A stretch of DNA of 64,000 nucleotides, taken from positions 62,001 to 126,000 of the forward strand of contig NZ_JAIEUJ010000002.1 in the NCBI RefSeq assembly GCF_019802285.1, written 5' to 3'. This DNA is from Novilysobacter antarcticus. GTDB taxonomy: Bacteria; Pseudomonadota; Gammaproteobacteria; Xanthomonadales; Xanthomonadaceae. Positions 1-7,180 of this stretch are shown piece after piece (the stretch's first letter is position 1; every line of letters begins with the position of its first letter). A program made the position numbers and the translations under genes. The notes under the pieces are model-generated. The model was not told the DNA's origin. It saw nothing but the letters and a program-made list of their open reading frames with translations, and did not search any database.

Positions 1-395
1 TCGCGTGTCAGCCCGATGCCGAACAACGCGTCCACCACCACATCGACGGGCGGCAGCGGCGCTTCCGCGCCGAGCAGTTCACCGCCTGCTTCGATGTATT
101 CATGCCTCGCCCGGCGGCATTCGGCGGTTCGCGGCTCGTGGTCCGGGAGACAGACGACGGACACCTCGCGATCGGATGCCCGCGCCAGCGTCGCCAGCAC
201 GTAACCGTCGCCGCCGTTGTTGCCAGGCCCGCAAACGACCAGTAGCGACTGCGCTTGCGGCCAGTGCTCCAGGACCACCTGCCAGGCGGCGCGACCGGCA
301 CGGCGCATCAGTTCGAACGGATCGCCAAGCCGAACGGCGGCGCGCTGTTCGATTTCCCGCAAGGCATCGCTGGTGAGGAGGACGGCAGGCGACAT
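1..395 (-). CDS. nnr: NAD(P)H-hydrate epimerase, N-terminal part (cut by window edge)
   Basis: YjeF_N-type epimerase that repairs damaged NAD(P)HX, normally fused to or working with an ADP-dependent dehydratase. Only about 131 residues lie inside the window. The protein starts MSPAVLLTSDALREIE and contains the nucleotide-binding loop CGPGNNGGDGYV and the strand VDVVVDALFGIGL, both typical of this family. The ATG at 395-393 sits exactly six bases after a TAGAAT -10 box on the minus strand, so the message is probably leaderless. It is divergent from queG, a common arrangement. Whether the C-terminal dehydratase domain is present cannot be seen. Confidence 0.9.
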   Translation of the reverse strand, partial: MSPAVLLTSDALREIEQRAAVRLGDPFELMRRAGRAAWQVVLEHWPQAQSLLVVCGPGNNGGDGYVLATLARASDREVSVVCLPDHEPRTAECRRARHEYIEAGGELLGAEAPLPPVDVVVDALFGIGLTR

Positions 396-401
396 GCGGC
401 G

Positions 402-407
402 ATTCTA
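402..407 (-). promoter_or_regulatory. -10 box of nnr, leaderless type
   Basis: Read on the minus strand this is TAGAAT followed by CGCCGC and then the nnr ATG. A six-base gap places the predicted transcription start on the A of the ATG. The same layout recurs upstream of the DUF502 gene at 9227. No good -35 element is visible. Confidence 0.5.
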
Positions 408-411
408 TACT
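406..411 (+). promoter_or_regulatory. -10 box of queG
   Basis: TATACT lies nine bases before the GTG at 421, so transcription would begin about three bases before that codon. This supports GTG 421 rather than the upstream ATG at 394 as the queG start. It overlaps the nnr -10 box on the other strand, so the two genes share a very compact divergent promoter. Confidence 0.45.
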
Positions 412-420
412 TACAGAGCC

Positions 421-1545
421 GTGACCCCTCCCTCCCGCCCCTCCACACCGCCCAGCAGCGTGACGCCGTCGCGCGATTCCCGCGGGCACGCCGACCCTGC
501 GGCGCTCGCACTGCGCATCCGTGAACTGGCCGCGGAATTCGGGTTCCAGCGCTGCGGCATCAGCGGCATCGAGCTGGGCGAGGACGAGGGGCATCTTCGC
601 GACTGGCTGGAAAAGGGCCTGTACGGGTCGATGGAATGGATGGCCCGTCACGGCGAGAAGCGCTCGCGCCCGGCCGAGCTCGTCCCCGGAACCTTGCGCG
701 TTGTGTCGGTGGGTCTGGATTACGGGCGCCGCGACGACACCGAGACGTGGCAGACTCTGGCCGATGGCGAGCGCGCCTATGTCGCCCGCTACGCCTTGGG
801 TCGCGACTACCACAAACTGATGCGCCAACGCCTGCAGAGGTTGGCCGACCGCGTCGCTGAACTGGTCGGGCCGTTCGGCCACCGCGTGTTCGTGGATTCC
901 GCCCCGGTGTTGGAGCGCGCGCTCGCCCGCAATGCCGGTCTGGGCTGGATCGGCAAGCACACCTGCCTGATCGACCGCGACGGCGGTTCTTGGTTCTTCC
1001 TCGGCGAGATCTACCTGGACCTGCCGCTGCCCGTCGACGAACCGGCCACGTCGCACTGCGGAACCTGTTCGCGCTGCATCGATGTCTGCCCGACGCAGGC
1101 GATCATCGCGCCCTACCGGCTTGATGCACGGCGGTGCATTTCGTACCTGACCATCGAGAACGACGGGCCGATCCCGCTGGAATTCCGCGAGCCGATCGGC
1201 AATCGGATCTTCGGCTGCGATGACTGCCAACTGGTGTGCCCGTGGAACAAGTTCGCCAAGCGCAGCGACGAGCCCGACTTTCGTGCCCGCAACAACCTGG
1301 ACGAGGCCAGTCTGGCGGACCTGTTCGCGTGGACGGAGGCGGAGTTCCTGGAACGAACCGAGGGCTCGGCGATCCGCCGCAGCGGGTATCGCCGCTGGCT
1401 GCGCAACATCGCCGTCGCACTTGGTAACGCACCTACAACCGCACAAGTGCTGACGGCACTGGAGTCACGTCAGGACATCGATGACGACCTCGTGCGCGAA
1501 CACGTGACGTGGGCATTGCAGCGCCATCGCGAGCGCGGCGGCTGA
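421..1545 (+). CDS. queG: Epoxyqueuosine reductase
   Basis: Catalyses the last step of queuosine synthesis, reducing epoxyqueuosine in tRNA with a cobalamin cofactor and two [4Fe-4S] clusters. Visible marks are the central GWIGKHTCLI segment, the ferredoxin-like cysteine cluster CGTCSRCIDVCP, the following RRCISYL cysteine and the second cluster FGCDDCQLVCPWNKF, in the order expected for the family. Length is 374 residues from GTG 421, close to the usual 350-380. Other in-frame starts are ATG 394, which would overlap nnr, and GTG 460; GTG 421 was chosen because of the -10 box just upstream. The C-terminal HEAT-like part (GYRRWLRNIAVALGN) is present. Confidence 0.95.
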   Translation: MTPPSRPSTPPSSVTPSRDSRGHADPAALALRIRELAAEFGFQRCGISGIELGEDEGHLRDWLEKGLYGSMEWMARHGEKRSRPAELVPGTLRVVSVGLDYGRRDDTETWQTLADGERAYVARYALGRDYHKLMRQRLQRLADRVAELVGPFGHRVFVDSAPVLERALARNAGLGWIGKHTCLIDRDGGSWFFLGEIYLDLPLPVDEPATSHCGTCSRCIDVCPTQAIIAPYRLDARRCISYLTIENDGPIPLEFREPIGNRIFGCDDCQLVCPWNKFAKRSDEPDFRARNNLDEASLADLFAWTEAEFLERTEGSAIRRSGYRRWLRNIAVALGNAPTTAQVLTALESRQDIDDDLVREHVTWALQRHRERGG

Positions 1546-1556
1546 GGTGAACGAGC

Positions 1557-1652
1557 GCGGTACCCGCAGACCTTCCGGGCGAATGTCCCCCGGCGCCCTC
1601 CTCCGGCGGGTACCTCCTCCTTTATTTCGCCCCGAAGGTCTACGGGTACCGC
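1557..1652 (-). repeat. Structured repeat copy A (long hairpin, conserved core)
   Basis: Arms 1557-1575 and 1634-1652 pair at 18 of 19 positions. Read on the minus strand the interior carries GAAATAAAGGAGGAGG (1628-1613) and GCCGGGGGACATTCGC (1594-1579). Both 16-base motifs occur identically in copy B, which lies in the opposite orientation. The single arm mismatch (C1567/A1642) would be a G-U pair in RNA read from the minus strand. I see no ORF in it. Confidence 0.75.
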
Positions 1653-1726
1653 TGCAAGATCGCACGCGTACGCAGGCAGCGAGCTCGCGGGTTTACGCTT
1701 CTACAACCACCGCGCGCTGCAACAAC

Positions 1727-1815
1727 GGGAGCGAATGCCGTTGGGGAGAAATAAAGGAGGAGGCACCGGCTGTATCGGTGCCGGGGGACATTCGCACCCA
1801 ATGGCACTCGCTCCC
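1727..1815 (+). repeat. Structured repeat copy B (inverted relative to copy A)
   Basis: Arms 1727-1745 and 1797-1815 pair at 18 of 19 positions, counting one G-U. The arm sequence is unrelated to that of copy A, but the interior holds the same two exact 16-base motifs (1748-1763 and 1780-1795). An inner 7-bp hairpin GGCACCG/CGGTGCC lies between them. Conserved core with different but still pairing arms points to selection on structure. Together the two copies fill most of the gap between queG and panD; between them (1653-1726) I see nothing recognisable. Confidence 0.75.
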
Positions 1816-1859
1816 GGTGCCCCGCCATCCCGGCGCATAACGCGACCGGATCGGAGGGA

Positions 1860-2240
1860 TCACGCCGCTTGGGCGGGGATCGAATCGTTGGTGTGGGTCA
1901 TCGCGTTTTCGGCATCGACGTAAACCAGGGTCGGCTTGAACTGCGCCGCCTGGGCTTCGTCGAACTGCGCATAGGCGCAGATAATCACCAGGTCGCCCGG
2001 CTTGGCGCAGTGCGCCGCGGCGCCGTTGACCGAGATGATTCCGCTGCCTTCCTCGGCGCGGATCGCGTAGGTCACGAAGCGATGGCCGGAGTTGATGTTG
2101 TAGATGTGGATCTGTTCGTATTCGCGAATGCCGGAAATGTCCAGAAGCCGGCCGTCAATCGCACACGAGCCTTCGTAATGCAGCTCGGCATGGGTGACGG
2201 TGGCCCGATGGATCTTGGCCTTGAGCAGGTTCAATTGCAT
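1860..2240 (-). CDS. panD: Aspartate 1-decarboxylase proenzyme
   Basis: Makes beta-alanine for pantothenate synthesis. The 126-residue protein starts [18 protein letters not shown] and has the self-cleavage site Gly24-Ser25 in YEGSCAID, where the pyruvoyl group forms. The segment [19 protein letters not shown] is the conserved body of the family. It is the last gene of the minus-strand pcnB-folK-panB-panC-panD run, about 96 bases after panC. Confidence 0.97.
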   Translation of the reverse strand: MQLNLLKAKIHRATVTHAELHYEGSCAIDGRLLDISGIREYEQIHIYNINSGHRFVTYAIRAEEGSGIISVNGAAAHCAKPGDLVIICAYAQFDEAQAAQFKPTLVYVDAENAMTHTNDSIPAQAA

Positions 2241-2336
2241 GGTTCAAAAACTCCGACCGAACGGCAGCTGCGTGTGGAGATGTGAGTTTATCAGGGGATG
2301 GCGCACTGCAGCATGAGCGGCGACAAAACGCTGTGT

Positions 2337-3185
2337 CTAGCGCTCAAACTCGATGTTGTCGATCAACCGCGTGCTTCCCAGCCGCGCCGCCGCCAAGGCC
2401 ACCAGCGGCCCCGCCGCGTCAGCGTCGGCCGCACTCAGATCCGGATGATGGATTGCCACGTAGTCGACCGCAAAGCCCGCCCCGGCAAGTTGCGCCGCCG
2501 CATCCTTCTCGGCCGCGCGCAAAGACATACCCGCCATCACAGCCTCGCGCGTGTCTTGCAAACTTCGGTGGATCGCGGCCGCCGTCTGCCGATCCGAAGG
2601 AGACAGATACTGGTTGCGTGAGCTCATCGCCAGTCCGTCGGCCTCGCGGATGATCGGCGCAGCAACCAGTTCAATGGGAAATGCCAGATCGCGGACCATG
2701 TAGCGGATCACCGCCAATTGCTGGTAATCCTTGCGTCCGAAAACCGCGACGTCCGCCTGCACCTGGTTGAAAAGCCGGGCGACGACCGTGGTCACGCCGT
2801 CGAAATGGCCCGGACGGTGGGCACCCTCGAGGACGGCCGTCACGCCCGGCACCCGGATTTCCACGACGCCTTGCGTGCCGTGCGGATACATCGTCTCCAC
2901 CGAGGGCAGCCACATCGCGTCGGCGCCCGCTTCCTCCAGCGCAGTCATGTCGGCCTCGACCGTGCGCGGATACCGCTCGTAATCCTCCCCCGGACCGAAC
3001 TGGGTCGGGTTGACGAACACACTGGCGACGACGCGATCAGCGTGTTCGCGGGCGAGCCGGACCAGCGACTGGTGGCCGGCATGCAGGTTACCCATCGTGG
3101 GCACGAAGCCCACGCGCAGGCCCGCCTGTTTCCAGCCAAGCACACGCTCGCGCAACAGCGCAAGTTCGGAAATGGTCTCGATCAT
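2337..3185 (-). CDS. panC: Pantothenate synthetase
   Basis: ATP-dependent condensation of pantoate with beta-alanine. The 282-residue protein shows the nucleotidyltransferase signature FVPTMGNLHAGHQSLV near residue 30 (HAGH standing for HxGH), the FVNPTQFGPGEDYERYPRT segment, FGRKDYQQLAVI and the SSRNQYLS loop, all diagnostic for PanC. It lies between panB and panD on the same strand, so one operon supplies both precursors and their joining enzyme. The start ATG at 3185 is 36 bases after the panB stop. Confidence 0.97.
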   Translation of the reverse strand: MIETISELALLRERVLGWKQAGLRVGFVPTMGNLHAGHQSLVRLAREHADRVVASVFVNPTQFGPGEDYERYPRTVEADMTALEEAGADAMWLPSVETMYPHGTQGVVEIRVPGVTAVLEGAHRPGHFDGVTTVVARLFNQVQADVAVFGRKDYQQLAVIRYMVRDLAFPIELVAAPIIREADGLAMSSRNQYLSPSDRQTAAAIHRSLQDTREAVMAGMSLRAAEKDAAAQLAGAGFAVDYVAIHHPDLSAADADAAGPLVALAAARLGSTRLIDNIEFER

Positions 3186-3221
3186 CGGATTCTCGGCCGC
3201 GGAAAGAACGGTATGGGTGGC

Positions 3222-4049
3222 TCAGGCGTAGGAGTGTTCCGGGCCGGGGAAGTCACCGTCCCGCACAGCGGTAGCAAATGCCTGCATCGCCCCGACCACC
3301 GAGCCACCTTCGACCAGGAAGTCCTTGACGAACTTGGGCCGACGTTGCCCACCGGCCAGGCCGAGCATGTCGTGCAGCACCAGGACCTGGCCATCGCACT
3401 GCGGGCCGGCACCGATGCCGATGGTGGGAATCTCCAGCGCGGTGCTGATCGTGCTGGCGACGGCGCTCGGCACGCATTCCAGCACCAGCAACTCCGCGCC
3501 TGCATCGGCAACGGCGCGGGCGTCGTCCAGCAGCTTGGCAGCGGCTGTTTCGTCGCGACCCTGCACCCGGTAGCCGCCAAGGCGCAATACCGACTGCGGG
3601 GTCAGGCCCAGGTGTGCGCAGACCGGAATCTCGCGCTCGACCAGATAGCGTATGACCTCAAGTTTCGGCCCGGCACCTTCGATCTTGACCATCGCGGCGC
3701 CGGCCTGCAGGAAGCGGGTCGCCGCATCCAGTGCGCGGGTCGGCGAGGCATCGGACTGGAACGGCATGTCGGCCACCAGCAGCGCGGTCTGCAGGCCTCG
3801 GGCAACGCAGGAGGTGTGGTAGGCGATGTCGTCCACGGTGACAGGCAAGGTGCTGGCCTGACCCTGCACCACCATGCCCAGCGAATCGCCGATCAGCACC
3901 AGGTCGATTCCGGCTGCTTCGACTGCACGCGCGAAGCCTGCGTCATAGCAGGTCAGCATGACCAGTTTCCGGCCGTCCACCTTGGCCGCGCGCAGCATCG
4001 GCACGGTCCAGGGTTTGCGCTCAACAGGGGATGAGGGGGAGGTATACAT
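3222..4049 (-). CDS. panB: 3-methyl-2-oxobutanoate hydroxymethyltransferase
   Basis: Transfers the hydroxymethyl group from methylene-tetrahydrofolate to ketoisovalerate, the first committed step to pantothenate. Conserved parts visible are [14 protein letters not shown], the metal-binding [11 protein letters not shown], the substrate segment MVKIEGAG and [14 protein letters not shown]. At 275 residues it is the usual length. It follows folK, which makes a folate precursor, fitting its need for a folate cofactor. The N-terminus has about 16 extra residues ([17 protein letters not shown]) before the conserved region. Confidence 0.97.
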   Translation of the reverse strand: MYTSPSSPVERKPWTVPMLRAAKVDGRKLVMLTCYDAGFARAVEAAGIDLVLIGDSLGMVVQGQASTLPVTVDDIAYHTSCVARGLQTALLVADMPFQSDASPTRALDAATRFLQAGAAMVKIEGAGPKLEVIRYLVEREIPVCAHLGLTPQSVLRLGGYRVQGRDETAAAKLLDDARAVADAGAELLVLECVPSAVASTISTALEIPTIGIGAGPQCDGQVLVLHDMLGLAGGQRRPKFVKDFLVEGGSVVGAMQAFATAVRDGDFPGPEHSYA

Positions 4050-4065
4050 GGCTCAGTGCTCGTAG

Positions 4066-4590
4066 TCAGTCGCGCGGGGGTGCGGCGGTTGTACACGGTA
4101 GCGCCTGGATGTCGTCGCAGGCCAACCCGGCCAACGCATCGGCCGCGCGTCCGATGCCGGGGATGGTGGCATCGGGGGCAATTTCCAACAGTGGCAGCAA
4201 CGCAAAGGCGCGCTCGTGCAGGTGCGGGTGAGGCACCGTCAGGCCGGGCTCGTCGACCACGCGATCGCCGTACAGCAGCAGGTCCAGATCGAGCGTTCGC
4301 GGCCCCCAGCGGTCGCTGCCATCGTCCAGGCGGACGCGGCCCGCTTCGCGTTCGATCTCCAGCAGAGCGCGGAGCAGCGCCTGTGGAGGCAGCTCGGTGC
4401 GCAGCATGCCCACCGCATTGAGGAAGTCCGGCTGATCGGTCATGCCCCAGGCGGGCGTGCGATACAGCCGCGAGGTGGCGAGAACCTCCGTGCGGGGAAT
4501 GCCGCCCAAGGCCGCGAACGCCTCGCGCATGATCGCCGCGCTATCACCCAGGTTGCTGCCCAGGCCAACGAAGGCAACGCTTGCGGTCAT
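4066..4590 (-). CDS. folK: 2-amino-4-hydroxy-6-hydroxymethyldihydropteridine diphosphokinase
   Basis: Pyrophosphorylates the pterin precursor of folate. The 174-residue protein has the start AFVGLGSNLGDS, the substrate-binding RLYRTPAWGMTDQPDFLNAV and the signature DRWGPRTLDLDLLLYGD, which contains the two magnesium-binding aspartates. Its ATG overlaps the pcnB stop in an ATGA arrangement (4587-4590), so the two are translationally coupled. Confidence 0.97.
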   Translation of the reverse strand: MTASVAFVGLGSNLGDSAAIMREAFAALGGIPRTEVLATSRLYRTPAWGMTDQPDFLNAVGMLRTELPPQALLRALLEIEREAGRVRLDDGSDRWGPRTLDLDLLLYGDRVVDEPGLTVPHPHLHERAFALLPLLEIAPDATIPGIGRAADALAGLACDDIQALPCTTAAPPRD

Positions 4591-5924
4591 TCGCCGGCGG
4601 CTGCAGTGGGCCTGCGGCTGCGGCGGCGCGGACGCCGCGGTGCGTCGTCGTCGGAGTCCTGATCATCGCGCGGCCGCGGACTGGGCTGGCCCGGCCCCAT
4701 GCCGACCAGCTCCTGTTGCTCGCGCCAGAACGCGACGTCCTCGGCGTGTTCGTCAGAAGCGGCCAGGCGCAGGCTGAGGAAGTCGAACGCGGCGCGGAAG
4801 CGGGGATGGCCGAGCATCCGCGACACGCGCTTGCCCTGACGGAGCGAGAAGCGGGACTGCAGCAGCCAGATTTCCTGCATCGGAATGGAGAACCGGCGCG
4901 GCAGCGCGACCGTGGACAACTGGCGCACGGTGACGCGGTCGGCGGCCCGTCGCTGCGCGTCGACGGGCTGCACGCCCTGTGCCTGTAACGCGATCAGGGC
5001 CCGGCAGTACGCAGGCCACAGCAGCAGGGCGAACAGGAATGCCGGCGATACGGGCTCGTCGTTGGCGACGCGCTCATCGGTGCCGCGCAATCCATCGATC
5101 ACCACGCTGCGCAACGCGCCGCTGCGGTTGGCCGTCAATGCCGCCGCGGTATCCGGGAACAACGCCGGCAGCAGGCCGCGGGCCTCAAGGCCGATAAAGC
5201 TCTCCACCGCGTGTCCGGAAAGGAACAGCTTCAGGCATTCCTCGAACAGGCGCGCCGGTGCCGCCTCCGACAGCAGGTGCGCCAGCTGCGGAATCGGCTC
5301 AGCCGTGGCCGGCTCGATCTCAAAACCCAACTTGGCCGCCAGCCGGACCGCCCGCAGCATGCGTACCGGATCTTCGCGGTAACGTGTTTCCGGATCGCCG
5401 ATCAACCGCATCAGACGGTTTTGCACGTCCTCGAAACCGCCGGTGTAGTCGCGCACGGAGAAGTCTTCGATCGTGTAATAGAGGGCGTTGGCGGTGAAGT
5501 CGCGCCGCACGGCGTCGTCCTCGATGGTGCCGTAGACGTTGTCACGCAACAGCCTTCCGCCCTCGTGCTGCTCACGGTCGCCACTGCCATCGTCGGTATT
5601 GGCGCGGAATGTCGCCACCTCGATGATCTCGCGACCGAACACCACGTGCGCCAGGCGGAATCGGCGGCCGATCAGGCGGCAGTTGCGGAACAGCTGCTTG
5701 ACCTCCTCCGGCGTCGCGCTGGTGGCAACGTCGAAATCCTTGGGCTGGCGTCCGGCCAGGAGGTCGCGAACGGCGCCTCCCACCAGATAGGCGGAGAAGC
5801 CGCCGTCGCGCAACCGGTACAGCACCCGCAGCGCATTGGGACTGATGTCCTTGCGGGAAACGTTGTGCTGGTCGCGCGGGATGATCCGCAGTTCGGGCTT
5901 GGAAGGTGGGTTTTGTTCAGGCAT
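4587..5924 (-). CDS. pcnB: Poly(A) polymerase I
   Basis: Class II nucleotidyltransferase that adds poly(A) tails to RNA and promotes decay. The head domain has YLVGGAVRDLLAGRQPKDFDVATSA, with the metal-binding DFD pair, and RRFRLAHVVFG, the RRFxLAHV motif that separates bacterial poly(A) polymerases from CCA-adding enzymes. The tail from about residue 400 is basic and disordered (RRPRRRSRRPTAAAGE), a usual RNA-binding end. At 445 residues it is typical. First gene of the folK-panBCD operon. Confidence 0.95.
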   Translation of the reverse strand: MPEQNPPSKPELRIIPRDQHNVSRKDISPNALRVLYRLRDGGFSAYLVGGAVRDLLAGRQPKDFDVATSATPEEVKQLFRNCRLIGRRFRLAHVVFGREIIEVATFRANTDDGSGDREQHEGGRLLRDNVYGTIEDDAVRRDFTANALYYTIEDFSVRDYTGGFEDVQNRLMRLIGDPETRYREDPVRMLRAVRLAAKLGFEIEPATAEPIPQLAHLLSEAAPARLFEECLKLFLSGHAVESFIGLEARGLLPALFPDTAAALTANRSGALRSVVIDGLRGTDERVANDEPVSPAFLFALLLWPAYCRALIALQAQGVQPVDAQRRAADRVTVRQLSTVALPRRFSIPMQEIWLLQSRFSLRQGKRVSRMLGHPRFRAAFDFLSLRLAASDEHAEDVAFWREQQELVGMGPGQPSPRPRDDQDSDDDAPRRPRRRSRRPTAAAGE

Positions 5925-5965
5925 CAGGCGGGCTTCGCCGCTTTGGGAATTTCGCAGGATACCAG

Positions 5966-5994
5966 TTGCCGGGATGATCAGCCGTCTCTATACT
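5966..5994 (+). promoter_or_regulatory. Sigma-70-type promoter of tRNA-Glu
   Basis: TTGCCG (5966-5971) and TATACT (5989-5994) are separated by exactly 17 bases and lie about 38 bases before the mature tRNA. The predicted start near 6001 leaves a roughly 30-base leader for processing. Confidence 0.65.
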
Positions 5995-6031
5995 GTGCGG
6001 CCACGCAACGGTGAGAGTCCGGCGTGGATCT

Positions 6032-6107
6032 GCTCCCTTCGTCTAGAGGCCTAGGACGTGGCCCTCTCACGGCTAAAACACGAGTTCGAATCTCGTAGGG
6101 AGCACCA
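6032..6107 (+). tRNA. tRNA-Glu (anticodon CTC)
   Basis: The 76-base sequence folds as a full cloverleaf. Acceptor arm GCTCCCT pairs with AGGGAGC. The D arm GTCTAGAGGCCTAGGAC is the usual glutamate form. The anticodon loop CTCTCAC reads CTC. The T arm ACGAG/CTCGT holds TTCGAAT, and the 3' CCA is encoded. CTC reads only GAG, so a second glutamate tRNA (TTC) must be elsewhere in the genome. Confidence 0.96.
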
Positions 6108-6113
6108 TCTACC

Positions 6114-6148
6114 GAAAGCCCGCGCATCGCTGCGCGGGCTTTCTTTTT
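6114..6148 (+). terminator. Intrinsic terminator of tRNA-Glu
   Basis: A perfect 13-bp stem GAAAGCCCGCGCA/TGCGCGGGCTTTC with a four-base TCGC loop is followed by a run of T residues, just after the encoded CCA. Confidence 0.9.
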
Positions 6149-6201
6149 GGCCGGCGCCGGCGCGGATGCATTCCATTCGCCGAAGTCCGCGCGGCGCTCG
6201 C

Positions 6202-6207
6202 TACAAT
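6202..6207 (+). promoter_or_regulatory. Candidate -10 box of fdxA
   Basis: TACAAT lies 38 bases before the fdxA ATG. A weak TTCGCC at 6177 could be a -35 element at 19-base spacing. Confidence 0.35.
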
Positions 6208-6245
6208 CGTTGCGAACCATCCTTTGGAATACGGGAATACGCGTC

Positions 6246-6569
6246 ATGACCTTCGTCGTCACCGAGAGCTGCATCAAGTGCAAATACACCGATTGCGTCG
6301 AGGTGTGCCCGGTCGACTGCTTCCATGAAGGTCCCAACTTCCTGGTCATCAATCCCGAGGAATGCATCGACTGCACGCTGTGCGAGCCAGAATGCCCGGT
6401 CAGTGCGATCTACCCCGAGGACGACGTGCCGCGCGGCCAGGAGGTGTACGTCGCACTCAATGCGGAGCTGGCGGCACTGTGGCCGATCATCTCCACGCGC
6501 AAGGACCCACCGCCCGATGCGGCCGAGTGGGACGACAAGACCGGAAAACTACCGCTGCTGGAGCGCTGA
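6246..6569 (+). CDS. fdxA: Seven-iron ferredoxin FdxA
   Basis: Small electron carrier (107 residues) of the Azotobacter FdI type with one [3Fe-4S] and one [4Fe-4S] cluster. The two cysteine motifs are [17 protein letters not shown] near residue 9 and [20 protein letters not shown] near residue 40. The first keeps the spacing that gives a 3Fe or 4Fe site. The highly conserved start [17 protein letters not shown] fixes ATG 6246. It stands alone between the tRNA terminator and the DUF4442 gene, with its own likely promoter. Confidence 0.96.
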   Translation: MTFVVTESCIKCKYTDCVEVCPVDCFHEGPNFLVINPEECIDCTLCEPECPVSAIYPEDDVPRGQEVYVALNAELAALWPIISTRKDPPPDAAEWDDKTGKLPLLER

Positions 6570-6650
6570 CACCGACCGGTTCGCTCCGCGGCACTTGAAT
6601 GTACGCCTGCGTATGGCAGGCTGGCCGCCCCTCGTTGACCTGCCCCGCCC

Positions 6651-7136
6651 ATGAAAGCCGGCCTGCTTCGCCACGTTCTCAACCTCTGGCCCCCGTTCCT
6701 GTTCAGCGGCGTCCACGTCACCCGTCTGGACACGGACTACCGCCACGCGCGGGTCGAGCTGCGCATGCGGCCCTGGAACCGCAACTATGTGCGGACCCAT
6801 TTCGGCGGCAGCCTCTTTGCGATGACCGATCCGTTCTGGATGCTGCTGGTGATGCAGTCACTGGGTCGCGATTACATCGTCTGGGACAAGGCCGGCGAAA
6901 TCGAATTCGTCAAACCCGGCCGTGGCACTGTGCGCGCGAGCTTTGATCTGGAGGAGGACGCGCTGAACGAATTGCGCCAGGCCACCGCCGACGGCGCCAA
7001 GGTCCTGTGCTGGTTCGACACCGATGTGATCGACGCCGCTGGCGATGTCGTTGCCCGCGTCCGCAAGCAGCTGTATGTACGGCGCAAGCGTGATGCGCAT
7101 CGCGGCCGCGGCGTCGAGCTGGACACGCCCCGATAA
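6651..7136 (+). CDS. DUF4442 hot-dog-fold protein
   Basis: A 161-residue protein of the DUF4442 family, related to hot-dog-fold thioesterases. The conserved block is WNRNYVRTHFGGSLFAMTDPFW, where the family places the putative active-site region, followed by the strand WDKAGEIEFVKPGRGTV. A role in acyl-CoA or acyl-ACP hydrolysis is inferred from the fold only; the substrate is unknown. It stands alone, 81 bases after fdxA and just before the kinase gene on the same strand. Confidence 0.8.
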   Translation: MKAGLLRHVLNLWPPFLFSGVHVTRLDTDYRHARVELRMRPWNRNYVRTHFGGSLFAMTDPFWMLLVMQSLGRDYIVWDKAGEIEFVKPGRGTVRASFDLEEDALNELRQATADGAKVLCWFDTDVIDAAGDVVARVRKQLYVRRKRDAHRGRGVELDTPR

Positions 7137-7180
7137 CCCGAACCGGGGGTATGCTCTCGGATTCGCGACAGGGGGCCGCG

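Noticed and set aside
100-1446. Minus-strand frame of 448 codons at the window start
   Set aside because: Antisense to queG; the true minus-strand gene at the edge is nnr in another frame, from 395 downward.
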